Assembly: GCA_938008415.1 (NCBI GenBank)
Contig: CALLKI010000054.1
Span: 62,001-126,000, forward strand
DNA: 64,000 bases
Direction of reading: 5' to 3'
Origin: an uncultured Luteimonas sp.
GTDB taxonomy: Bacteria; Pseudomonadota; Gammaproteobacteria; Xanthomonadales; Xanthomonadaceae
Part shown: in pieces, positions 26,701 through 34,802 of the stretch
How positions within the stretch are numbered: the first letter of the stretch is position 1
Layout: every line of letters starts with the position of its first letter
Made by a program: the position numbers and the translations under genes
The notes under the pieces: generated by a model
The model's input: only the letters and a program-made list of their open reading frames with translations
Told to the model about the DNA's origin: nothing
The model's database searches: none

Positions 26701-27285
26701 ATGAAATCCATCCTTGCCTTCCTGCTGGCGGCCGCGTCCGCCGCCGTTCCCGCCCTCGCCGGCGAGGTCGAATACGAGATCGACCCCACGCACACCTTCC
26801 CCAGCTTCGAGGCCGACCACATGGGCATCTCGTTCTGGCGCGGCAAGTTCAACGCCAGCCGCGGCCGGATCGCGCTCGACCGCGAGGCCGGCACCGGCAC
26901 GGTGGAGGTGGAGATCGACGTGGCCAGCATCGACTTCGGGCTGGACGCGATGAACGAGGTGGCGCTCGGCCCCACCCTGTTCGACGCGGCCAACTGGCCG
27001 CTGGCGACCTATCGCGGCACGCTCGCCGGGTTCGCCGACGGCGCACCGACCCGCGTCGAGGGCGAGCTGACCCTGCGCGGCGTCACCCGGCCGGTGGCGC
27101 TGGAGATCCGGCGGTTCCGGTGCATCCCCCATCCGCTGCACGGGCGCGAACTGTGCGGCGCCGACGCGCTGGCGACCCTGCGCCGCGACGAATTCGGGAT
27201 GGATGCCGGCAAGGAGTACGGCTTCGACATGGCCGTCACCCTGCGCATCCAGGTCGAGGCGGTCGCAAAGGCGGCCGCGGACTGA
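26701..27285 (+). CDS. YceI-family periplasmic protein
   Basis: 194 residues with a signal peptide (1-20, ending PALA). The YceI lipocalin-like fold is marked by YEIDPTHTFPSFEADHMG near the mature N-terminus, NASRGRIALDREAGTG, VASIDFG and GELTLRGVTRPVAL. YceI proteins bind isoprenoid-type lipids in a closed barrel; their cellular roles vary. Ends 8 bases from the sigma-factor gene, tail-to-tail. A second YceI member is encoded at 40513-41088. Confidence 0.93.
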   Translation: MKSILAFLLAAASAAVPALAGEVEYEIDPTHTFPSFEADHMGISFWRGKFNASRGRIALDREAGTGTVEVEIDVASIDFGLDAMNEVALGPTLFDAANWPLATYRGTLAGFADGAPTRVEGELTLRGVTRPVALEIRRFRCIPHPLHGRELCGADALATLRRDEFGMDAGKEYGFDMAVTLRIQVEAVAKAAAD

Positions 27286-27293
27286 AAGGGCCG

Positions 27294-28553
27294 TCAGGCC
27301 AGGGCCGCCGCGCGCGCCAGCAGCACCTCGCGTTCCCGCGCGTTGCGGGTCATGCCCGCGGCGCGCTCGAATTCCGCGCGCGCCTCGGCGCGGCGGCCGA
27401 GCTTTTCCAGCAGGTCGCCGCGCACCGCGGGCAGCAGGTGGTAATGGCGCATCGCCGGCACCTCGCGCAGGGCCTCGACCAGCGGCAGCGCGGCGGCCGG
27501 GCCGGCGTGCATCGAGACCGCGACTGCGCGGTTGAGCTCGACCACCGGCGAGGGCACGGCCTGCACGAGCGCGTCGTAGAGCGCGACGATCCGCGCCCAG
27601 TCGGTTTCCGCGGCGGTCGGCGCGCGAGCATGGCAGGCCGCGATCTCCGCCTGCAGCGTGTACGGGCCGGGCTGTGGCGACAGCGCGCGCGCGCGCTCCA
27701 GCGCGGCCAGCCCGCGCGCGATCGCCCCGCGATCCCACAGCGAGCGGTCCTGCCCGGCGAGCAGCACCGGCTCCCCCTCCGGCGTGACCCGTGCGCGGGC
27801 ACGCGATGACTGCAGCTCCATCAGCGCCAGCAGGCCGTGCGCCTCGGCGTGGCGCGGCAGCAGCCCGGCGAGCACGCGGCCGAGGCGCAGTGCCTCGGCG
27901 CACAGGTCCGGCCTCAGCAGGTCCTCTCCCGCGGTCGCCGAATAGCCCTCGTTGAAGACCAGGTAGATCACGCCGAGCACCGCCGGCACGCGCGCATCGA
28001 GCTCGTCCCTGCGCGGCACCTCGTACGCGACCCTGCCCTGCGCCAGCGCGCGCTTGGCGCGCACGATGCGCTGGGCGATGGTCGCCTCCGGCACCAGGAA
28101 GGCGCGCGCGATCTCGTCCGTGGTCAGGCCGCCGAGCAAGCGCAGCGTCAGCGCCACGCGCGAGTCCTGCGACAGCGAGGGATGGCAGGCGATGAACATC
28201 AGCCGCAGCAGGTCGTCGCCGATTTCATCGTCGCGCGCGTCCTCCTCGCGGCGGAACGCCTCCTCGTGCGCGCCCTCCAGCTCCGCCGCGAGCTGCGCAT
28301 GCTTGTCCGCGGACATGCGGTCGCGCCGCAGGCGGTCCAGCGCGCGGCGCCGGGCGGTGGTCATCAGCCAGGCTCCCGGGTTGTCCGGCACGCCGTCGCG
28401 CGGCCAGTGCTCGAGCGCGGCGACCAGCGCGTCCTGCGCGAACTCCTCGGCGAGGTCCACGTCGCGCAGCATGCGCACCAGCCCGGCGACCAGCCGCGGC
28501 GAATCGGCGCGCCAGACCGATTCGACGGCCCGTTTCACGTCGTCCGGGGTCAT
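27294..28553 (-). CDS. ECF-type RNA polymerase sigma factor with long C-terminal helical domain
   Basis: 419-residue sigma factor of the ECF42 kind. Sigma region 2 lies at about 10-80 (LAEEFAQDALVAALEHWP), region 4 at about 120-165 (LLGGLTTDEIARAFLVPEATIAQRIVRAKRAL split over the helix-turn-helix). The extra 250 residues carry YLVFNEGYSAT (DUF6596) and TPR-like helices (LLEKLGRRAEARAEFERA). Such sigma factors have no separate anti-sigma; the C-terminal domain is thought to do the control. The Met at 28553 gives the usual MTPDDVKRAVESVWR start. The usual DGPF-type neighbour is replaced by a PhnB-like gene 124 bases upstream. Confidence 0.9.
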   Translation of the reverse strand: MTPDDVKRAVESVWRADSPRLVAGLVRMLRDVDLAEEFAQDALVAALEHWPRDGVPDNPGAWLMTTARRRALDRLRRDRMSADKHAQLAAELEGAHEEAFRREEDARDDEIGDDLLRLMFIACHPSLSQDSRVALTLRLLGGLTTDEIARAFLVPEATIAQRIVRAKRALAQGRVAYEVPRRDELDARVPAVLGVIYLVFNEGYSATAGEDLLRPDLCAEALRLGRVLAGLLPRHAEAHGLLALMELQSSRARARVTPEGEPVLLAGQDRSLWDRGAIARGLAALERARALSPQPGPYTLQAEIAACHARAPTAAETDWARIVALYDALVQAVPSPVVELNRAVAVSMHAGPAAALPLVEALREVPAMRHYHLLPAVRGDLLEKLGRRAEARAEFERAAGMTRNAREREVLLARAAALA

Positions 28554-28677
28554 GGCCGCGATGACAGCACCGCGCTCCGGGCGGCGCAAGGGTCCGCCCG
28601 GCGTCCGCGCGCCGTTGCTCACGCCGTGCGGGGAGCGGCCATCCGCGGCGAGGCATGATGCGCTCCGCATGTGCGGG

Positions 28678-29097
28678 TCACTGCCCCCGGGCGGCATCCT
28701 GCCGCAGGCAGTTGACCAGCCAGTACTTGCCGTAGCGGTCCTGCACCGCGCCGAAGCGGCGGGCCCAGAAGGTTTCCTGGATCTCCGTGCGCACCTGCCC
28801 GCCCTCGGCGAGCGCGCGGAAGATGCGCTCGGCCTCCTCCGGAGTTTCGACCACGATGTTGACCGCGTTGCCGCCCGCGTCGTGCGGCGGCGGGCCGTCC
28901 GCCCCCATCAGCAGGGCGCCACCCGCCTCCAGCATCGAATGCATCACCCGGTCGCGCTGCCCTGGCGGGATTTCCGCGCAGAGCGGGGTTTCGCCGAAGG
29001 TGAAACGCTCGATGATCCGGCCGCGGAAGACGCCGGCATAGAAATCCATGGCCTCGCGTGCGCAACCGTCGAAGTTGAGATAGGCGATGAACTGCAT
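28678..29097 (-). CDS. PhnB-like VOC-fold protein
   Basis: 139-residue glyoxalase-fold (VOC) protein of the PhnB/3-demethylubiquinone-methyltransferase-like group: QFIAYLNFDGCAREAMDFYAGVF at the start (shortened here to its first strand and helix), VMHSMLEAGGALLMGADGPPP in the middle, DRYGKYWLVN near the end. No enzyme activity is established for these small proteins. AGGAGG lies 10 bases before the ATG. Together with the sigma factor downstream it probably forms a regulated pair. Confidence 0.9.
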   Translation of the reverse strand: MQFIAYLNFDGCAREAMDFYAGVFRGRIIERFTFGETPLCAEIPPGQRDRVMHSMLEAGGALLMGADGPPPHDAGGNAVNIVVETPEEAERIFRALAEGGQVRTEIQETFWARRFGAVQDRYGKYWLVNCLRQDAARGQ

Positions 29098-29286
29098 CGT
29101 CGTGTGCCTCCTGGCATGGCGCGGGAAGGGGTCCGCGGAATCCGGCCGGAACAGCGCCGGCCGCGCGGTCACCACCACGACGAACCATGAACGCCCGGAT
29201 CGACACCATGCGGTGCGGGCCCGGCCGGCAACCCCGCACGCCCCCGTGGTCCGTTTCCCGATCCATCCCGCCCCAGGAGGTCCGCC

Positions 29287-30060
29287 ATGACCCGGAATGC
29301 CGCCCTGCTGTGCGCCTGCCTGCTCGCCGCCTGCACCGCCGACGCACCGCCGCCGGCCGCGGCCGGGGCGCAGTTCGACGCCACGCGCCTGCCGGCCTCC
29401 CACTGGACGCTGGCCGAAGCCACCGCCGCCGATGGCAGCCGCATCGACGCGCTGTTCGTCCGCGACGGGCACCCGCTGCGGCTGGACTTCGCCGGCGGCC
29501 GGCTCTCGGTGGCCAACGCCTGCAACCGCATCGGCGGCCCGTTCGAGGTCGATGGCGACCGGATCTCCATCGGGGGCCTGGCGATGACGGAAATGGCCTG
29601 CGCGGACCCGGCGCTGATGCGCCTGGACCACGAGATCGCCTCGCGCCTGCAGGCCGGAGGCACCCTGCGCTACGCGGACGACGGTTCGCTGGTGTACACG
29701 ACGGCCGCGGGCGACATCCTGCGCTTTTCCGCCGTGCCCACGGCCGGGACGGAATACGGTGGCCCGGGGACGCAGGTGTTCCTCGAAGTGGCGCCGCAGC
29801 GCGTGGAATGCCACCACCCGCTGATGCCGGAGCACCGCTGCCTGCAGGTGCGCGGGATCGGCTACGACGACCACGGGCTGAAGGTGTCGGAGGGCGGATG
29901 GCGGCCGCTCCACCAGGAAATCGAGGGCTACACCCACGAGCCCGGCGTGCGCAACGTGCTGCGCCTGAAGCGCTTCGACGTGGAGGACCCGCCGGCCGAC
30001 GGGCCGTCGGTCGCCTACGTGCTCGACATGGTGGTGGAGTCGGAGATCGTGGCCCGCTGA
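29287..30060 (+). CDS. META and DUF4377 domain lipoprotein
   Basis: 257-residue lipoprotein (lipobox CLLAAC, Cys16). Residues about 35-150 are a META domain (HslJ-like), recognised by the NACNRIGGPFEVDGD stretch; residues about 165-250 are DUF4377, with VECHHPLMPEHRCLQVR and YTHEPGVRNVLRLKRF. The cysteines in both domains could form disulfides in the periplasm. META proteins are tied to stress and antibiotic tolerance, without a known mechanism. AGGAGG lies 6 bases before the ATG. Confidence 0.9.
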   Translation: MTRNAALLCACLLAACTADAPPPAAAGAQFDATRLPASHWTLAEATAADGSRIDALFVRDGHPLRLDFAGGRLSVANACNRIGGPFEVDGDRISIGGLAMTEMACADPALMRLDHEIASRLQAGGTLRYADDGSLVYTTAAGDILRFSAVPTAGTEYGGPGTQVFLEVAPQRVECHHPLMPEHRCLQVRGIGYDDHGLKVSEGGWRPLHQEIEGYTHEPGVRNVLRLKRFDVEDPPADGPSVAYVLDMVVESEIVAR

Positions 30061-30084
30061 CGGCCATTGCCGCCGCCGGGGCTG

Positions 30085-30112
30085 CCCGCGTCCCGCCGTG
30101 GCGGGACGCGGG
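30085..30112. terminator. GC-rich hairpin between convergent genes
   Basis: Perfect 12-bp inverted repeat (CCCGCGTCCCGC at 30085-30096, complement at 30101-30112) with the loop CGTG, between the META lipoprotein and the YbhB gene. No U-tract; a bidirectional terminator is likely but not certain. Confidence 0.5.
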
Positions 30113-30122
30113 GGAGGCGTGG

Positions 30123-30740
30123 TCAGGCCTGCGCGGCCTTCGCGTTCAGCGTGTAGGTACCGTAGATCGCCGCCTCGGCCAGCACGTGGCCGTGCATGGC
30201 GCGGAACACGTCGGCGGCGGTGAACTTCTCCGGCAGCTGCAACGACGGCACGTCGAGCGCGAACACGCGGAAGAAGTAGCGGTGCACGCGCAGGTCGTTC
30301 GGCGGCGGGTACGGGCCGTCATAGCCGAAGTAGTCGCCGCCCATGTCGGCATCGCCGGCGAACCAGCCGGTGTAGTCGTTCAGCCCCTGGCGCGCGCCGG
30401 CGGGACCCGCGGGCGAACGCTTGCCGCCCCTGGTCACGCCGTCGCTGCAACTGCCGGCCGCGATTTCACGCACGTCCGCGGGCAGGTCGGCGACGACCCA
30501 GTGCACGAAGTCGCCGCGCGGGTGCTCGACCGGGATCTCGACGCCCTCCCTGCCGGCCAGCGAGGGATCGGTCGGCGCGTCGGTGTCGATGCACATCAGC
30601 ACGAACGAACGCGTGCCCGCGGGCACGTCGTCCCAGGCCAGGTGCGGGTTGCGGTTGCCGCCGAAGCCGTCCGGCGTCCCCATCGCGAATTCCGCGGGGA
30701 TCGGCCCGCGGTGTTCGAAACTGTCGCTGCGGATCTGCAT
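30123..30740 (-). CDS. YbhB/YbcL family (Raf-kinase-inhibitor-like) protein
   Basis: 205-residue member of the PEBP family. Markers: NRNPHLAWDDVP near 29-40, FVLMCIDTDAP at 47-57, the VHWVVADLP strand and YDGPYPPPNDLRVHRYFFRVFALD with the family Gly-Pro-x-Pro-P loop. Bacterial members bind small anions or phospho-ligands; role unknown. ATG 30740 has GGAGG 7 bases upstream. It follows the TPR-sulfotransferase gene by 17 bases. Confidence 0.9.
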   Translation of the reverse strand: MQIRSDSFEHRGPIPAEFAMGTPDGFGGNRNPHLAWDDVPAGTRSFVLMCIDTDAPTDPSLAGREGVEIPVEHPRGDFVHWVVADLPADVREIAAGSCSDGVTRGGKRSPAGPAGARQGLNDYTGWFAGDADMGGDYFGYDGPYPPPNDLRVHRYFFRVFALDVPSLQLPEKFTAADVFRAMHGHVLAEAAIYGTYTLNAKAAQA

Positions 30741-30757
30741 TGCCGTCCTCCGGTGGA

Positions 30758-32839
30758 TCATTCCTCAGGATACCCGAGCCGTTTCGCCACGGGCGCGAGC
30801 GTGGCGAACGGCCCGGCCAGCACCTCCGCGTAGCGGCGCCAGTGTCCGGGCGGCAGCCGCGGCGGCGCCACGGGCGCGCCCGAGGGCAATTCCCCGATGC
30901 CCACCGATTCCGCCAGCATCCGCTTCAGCGCGTCCACGTCGTGCTCGACGCCGTCGATCCGCAGCAGGCTGGCCGGGTAGAGGCCGCCCTCGAACACCTC
31001 AACGATCTGCCGCAGCTTCAGGTCGAGCCACCACGCGGCCTCCTGCAGCGACGGGATCCCGATCTGCATCGGCGAACCGGCGGCCAGCCAGTGCAACAGC
31101 ATGTCGCGCGGGTCGCGCACGACGAACAGCAGCGCGCCGCGCGGGACATGCGGGCGCAGCACGCGCAGCAGTGCGTTGTCCCACCACACCAGCCATTCGA
31201 TCACGCGCTCGCCGCGGATGCCGCGCGCGGAGAGGTGCGTGCGCCAGTCGGCGGCGGCCTGCGCCGCATCCAGGTCGCCCGTGCTCAAGCCGCCGACACT
31301 GGCGAATCGCTGGAACACGTCGCCCGGCGCGGCAGGCGACATGCGGTCGGCGCGGAACCCGGCGATCCCCGCCAGCATCGCCGCCACGTTCTCGACGCAC
31401 GACCCGGGCGGCCCCCACAGGAACAGGGTGTCGAGGCTGTCCCCGTCATTCTGCGCGCGCCCGGGCCACGCCCCCGCGGGCACCTGCTCCGGCGGCAGGC
31501 TGACCGGCGGCAACGGCAGCTTCGCCGGCGCCTGCCGGGCGGCCAGTTCCTGCCAGTGGCCGGCCGCCTCGCCGTACATGCCCGCACCGTCCTCGAGCAT
31601 CGCCAGCCAGCCGGTGAGCAGGTCGCGCGAGGCACGGGTTCTGGCGTTCGGCAGCAGCTCGCGGACGTACGCCACCGCCGCGGCGGGATCCCGGCGCCGC
31701 AGGTCCTCGACCACCACCGACTGCGCCGCGGCATGCCCCGGCACACGCGCCACGATCTCCTTCGCGCGCGCCAGCGCCGCCTCGGCATTCCCTTCGCGCA
31801 ACGACAGCTGCATGTCCGCCTCCAGCGCCGCCAGGCTGTCCGGCGCGGCCCGCAGCCAGCGGCCAACCACGCCGCGCGCAGCCTCGGCTCCGGGTTCGAG
31901 CGACAGCCGCGCATGCCACAGCGGCACGGCCTGCGGCGTGGCCGCGAGCATGTCGTCCAGCGCGGCACGCGCGCCGTCGAGTTCGCCGAGCCGTTGCCAT
32001 GCCGCCAGCGCGCCGCGCAGCGCGCGCACGTCGCCCGGTTCGGCGGCGAGCACCTTGCGCAGCCGCTGCAATGCCGCTTCGGGCCGGCCAAGCACCAGTT
32101 CTATCTCGCCCGCGAGACGCTCGACCGCCGGCGTGGCCTTGCCGTCCTCCGACAGCAGCGGCCGCAGCGCGTCCAGGGCCTCCTCCGGCCGCCGCTGGCG
32201 CAGCAGGGTTTCCGCGAGCATGATGTGCCAGGCGGGCGCCCCCCCGCGTTCCCCGACCAGGCGGCGCAAGGCCTGTTCCGCGAACGCGTCGTGTCCCCTG
32301 GCGATGTAGGCCAGGGCCAGCGACAGCAGCACCTGCGGATCGTCGGGCGCAAGCTTCGACGCCTCCGTCAGCCGCGCCAGCGCCTCGTCCACGTTGCCGC
32401 GCGCCAGCGCGAGCATGCCGTCGATCACACGGCTCCACGGATGCCCGGGGTCGACCCTGGCAAGCAGACGGGAAGCACGCCCGGCCTCCTCGAGGTCGCC
32501 GCGCCCGAGCGCCAGCTGCGCCTGCACCAGGTACGCGCCGGCATGGTTGGGATTGGCCTCGACGCTGCGCGCCAGCGCATCGCGCGCAGCGTCGGCATCG
32601 CCGAGTGCCATCAGGATCAGGCCGCGCCTGAACTGCAGGTCGGCGTTGCCGCCGTCCAGCGCCAGCGCCTGGTCGATGGCACGCAATGCCGCCTCGCGGT
32701 CACCCGCCGCATTCAGCGCGGCCGCAAGCGCACCATGCGCCCGGGCCGACTCCGGCTCGGCCTCCACCGCTTCCCGCGCCATGGCCAGCGCCTCGTCGTG
32801 CGCGCCCCGGCGCAAGGCCTCGAAGATCTGTTCCTGCAT
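30758..32839 (-). CDS. TPR-repeat sulfotransferase-like protein
   Basis: 693-residue cytoplasmic fusion. Residues 1 to about 440 are a long array of TPR-type helices (for example AALRAIDQALALDGGNADLQ, RGHDAFAEQALRRLV). Residues about 475-690 look like a PAPS-dependent sulfotransferase: a 5'-phosphosulfate-loop-like LFLWGPPGSCVENV, and the 3'-phosphate motif FVVRDPRDMLLHWLAAGSP. The loop lacks the usual Ser/Thr-Gly-Thr order, so activity is not assured. TPR-sulfotransferase fusions are common in Proteobacteria; targets are mostly unknown and include proteins and surface glycans. Confidence 0.85.
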   Translation of the reverse strand: MQEQIFEALRRGAHDEALAMAREAVEAEPESARAHGALAAALNAAGDREAALRAIDQALALDGGNADLQFRRGLILMALGDADAARDALARSVEANPNHAGAYLVQAQLALGRGDLEEAGRASRLLARVDPGHPWSRVIDGMLALARGNVDEALARLTEASKLAPDDPQVLLSLALAYIARGHDAFAEQALRRLVGERGGAPAWHIMLAETLLRQRRPEEALDALRPLLSEDGKATPAVERLAGEIELVLGRPEAALQRLRKVLAAEPGDVRALRGALAAWQRLGELDGARAALDDMLAATPQAVPLWHARLSLEPGAEAARGVVGRWLRAAPDSLAALEADMQLSLREGNAEAALARAKEIVARVPGHAAAQSVVVEDLRRRDPAAAVAYVRELLPNARTRASRDLLTGWLAMLEDGAGMYGEAAGHWQELAARQAPAKLPLPPVSLPPEQVPAGAWPGRAQNDGDSLDTLFLWGPPGSCVENVAAMLAGIAGFRADRMSPAAPGDVFQRFASVGGLSTGDLDAAQAAADWRTHLSARGIRGERVIEWLVWWDNALLRVLRPHVPRGALLFVVRDPRDMLLHWLAAGSPMQIGIPSLQEAAWWLDLKLRQIVEVFEGGLYPASLLRIDGVEHDVDALKRMLAESVGIGELPSGAPVAPPRLPPGHWRRYAEVLAGPFATLAPVAKRLGYPEE

Positions 32840-32890
32840 GTCCCGTGCCCGGCGATGTGTGGGTCCGGGATTGTAGCGGCTGCAACCGGG

Positions 32891-33910
32891 TCAGCCCGTC
32901 GCCACCGCCAGCCGCTCCGCGACCCAGCGCTCGGCGTACCCCGACAGGTCCGCGCCCTCGAGGAATCCGCAGTGCCCGCCCCAGCGCACCAGGCTCAGGC
33001 GCGCGTGCGGTGGCAACACCAGCGCATGGAAATCCTCGACCGGGATCACCGGGTCGTCCTCGGCCATCAGGATGTCGGCCGGCACCTGCAGCGCCGCCAG
33101 CCGGTCGCCGGCGATCGAATAGCCGTCGAAGTAGGCATCGATGCTGCCGAAGTCCGTGTGCCGTCGCACCAGCCATTCGGTGAGCTCGCGCAGGCCGAGC
33201 TTCAGCGTCGCGTTGTCGAAGTCGTGGGCCTCCGGGAACAGTTCCCGCTTGCGCATCAGCGAGGCGCGCCACTTGCGCTCGAAGTAGTGCAGGTAGAACC
33301 ACGGGCCGCGTTCCATCCGCCGCATGGTGCGCGCCGGGTCGATCACCGGACAGACCGCGGCCACCCGCACCAGCGGCAGCCCGGCTGCGGGCGCGCGCAG
33401 GGCCAGGCGCAGCACGAAGTTGCCGCCGAGTGAATACCCGGCGGCCACGATCGGCCCGCCGGCGAAGCGCCGCGCCACCTCCTTCGCGGCGTTCACCACC
33501 TCGTCGATGCGGCAGGAATGGAAGATCTCCGGATTGAGGTGGTGGGTGTCGCCATGGTCGCGGAAGTTGAGCCGGAACACGTCGTAACCCCGGCGCAGCA
33601 GCTCGGCCGCGGTCAGGCGCATGTAGCTCGACTCGGCGCTGCCCTCCCAGCCGTGCAACAGCAGGGCCAGGCCACGCGCGCGCGCGCCGGGCAGGGTGCT
33701 GTACAGGCCATGCAGGCGCACGCCATCGCCGGCATCGATCACGTGACCCGTGGTCACCGCGCCGGCCGCGGCCAGCGCCCGCGCGCCACGCAGGCGCCGC
33801 CACGGGCTGGTGCCGAGGATCGACTGCACGTGCGCGTTGCGCAGCCACCACGGCGGCCGGTATCCGCCACCGTCCAGGGTGGTCCGCGCGCGGGTGCCTT
33901 CGCCGCTCAC
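32891..33910 (-). CDS. YheT-family alpha/beta hydrolase
   Basis: 339-residue hydrolase of the YheT/Eli3 group. It starts with GYRPPWWLRNAHVQSILG, has LLLHGWEGSAESSYM (oxyanion region), RLNFRDHGDTHHLN, nucleophile elbow GYSLGGNF, and the catalytic His in WGGHCGF near the end. Members are esterases or lipases of medium-chain substrates. The start is a GTG whose last two bases form the stop of plsC (GTGA), so it is translated right after the acyltransferase. The pairing points to lipid handling. Confidence 0.9.
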   Translation of the reverse strand: MSGEGTRARTTLDGGGYRPPWWLRNAHVQSILGTSPWRRLRGARALAAAGAVTTGHVIDAGDGVRLHGLYSTLPGARARGLALLLHGWEGSAESSYMRLTAAELLRRGYDVFRLNFRDHGDTHHLNPEIFHSCRIDEVVNAAKEVARRFAGGPIVAAGYSLGGNFVLRLALRAPAAGLPLVRVAAVCPVIDPARTMRRMERGPWFYLHYFERKWRASLMRKRELFPEAHDFDNATLKLGLRELTEWLVRRHTDFGSIDAYFDGYSIAGDRLAALQVPADILMAEDDPVIPVEDFHALVLPPHARLSLVRWGGHCGFLEGADLSGYAERWVAERLAVATG

Positions 33911-34662
33911 GACTCCATCGCCGCCACGATCCGTGCGCGCGCGGCCTCGGCGATGCGCCGGCGGCCGTCGGCCTCGCCCGGGGCGATCGGCTCGAGGAAC
34001 ATCACGTCGGCCGGCCGCGACGGTTCGCCGAGCAGGCGCAGGAAATTGCCGAAGAAGCTTTCCCCGGGGGCAAACGCGACCACGGTCTGCGCCTGGCCGC
34101 GCTCGCCGTAGCGCAGGGCCACCGGCTGTACCGGCACCTGGGCCTCGACCGCGGCCAGGAAGATCCGCGCGTGGAACGGGCCGACCTCGCGGCCGTCCCG
34201 CGTCCGGCCCTCGGGGAAGACGCCCACCGCACGGCCCTCGCGCAACCGCGCAAGCATCTCGTGCAGCACCCCACCCAGCGACTCCTGGCTGCCACGCTGG
34301 TGGAAGATGGTCTCGCCGCGCCTGGCCAGCCACCCGACCACCGGCCAGCCCGCGATCTCGCGCTTGGCCACGAAGCCCATCATCCGCTGGCTGTGCAGGG
34401 CGACGATGTCGATCCAGCTGACGTGGTTGGCCACGAACATCACCGCGCCGGGCAGCGGCGTGCCGCTGCGGCGCACCTTCATCCCGAACACGCGCAGCAG
34501 GCCCGCGGACCACCAGCGCACCACGCGGTGGTCGAGCCGTTCGCCGCTGGCCAGCACGCGCCTGCCCCACGGCCGCGCCATCAGCAACAGCGCGACCGGC
34601 AGGTGCACCAGCACATGCCACAGCAGGAGCGGGATGCGGACGAGATAGCGGATGAAACGCAC
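33907..34662 (-). CDS. plsC: 1-acyl-sn-glycerol-3-phosphate acyltransferase (PlsC family)
   Basis: 251-residue membrane-bound acyltransferase for phospholipid synthesis or remodelling. An N-terminal hydrophobic helix (YLVRIPLLLWHVLVHLPVAL) is followed by the catalytic NHVSWID (HX4D) near residue 87, the acceptor motif FPEGRTRDG and the VPVQPVALRY block. The GTG at 34662 is favoured because an upstream start would place about 50 Pro/Ser-rich residues before the membrane helix. A paralogue elsewhere may be the main PlsC; this one is coupled to YheT. Confidence 0.9.
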   Translation of the reverse strand: MRFIRYLVRIPLLLWHVLVHLPVALLLMARPWGRRVLASGERLDHRVVRWWSAGLLRVFGMKVRRSGTPLPGAVMFVANHVSWIDIVALHSQRMMGFVAKREIAGWPVVGWLARRGETIFHQRGSQESLGGVLHEMLARLREGRAVGVFPEGRTRDGREVGPFHARIFLAAVEAQVPVQPVALRYGERGQAQTVVAFAPGESFFGNFLRLLGEPSRPADVMFLEPIAPGEADGRRRIAEAARARIVAAMES

Positions 34663-34802
34663 GGGGGACCGGGAGCCGGGAAGTGGAAAGTTCGGCCCGG
34701 TGAACGATACCGAATGCCACCGCCCGCCCGCCAGCGCCCACGCGCCCGCCGCGCTATGCTTGGCGGACGGGGGAGGCCGGCACGCGAACCGGGGAGATTC
34801 GC

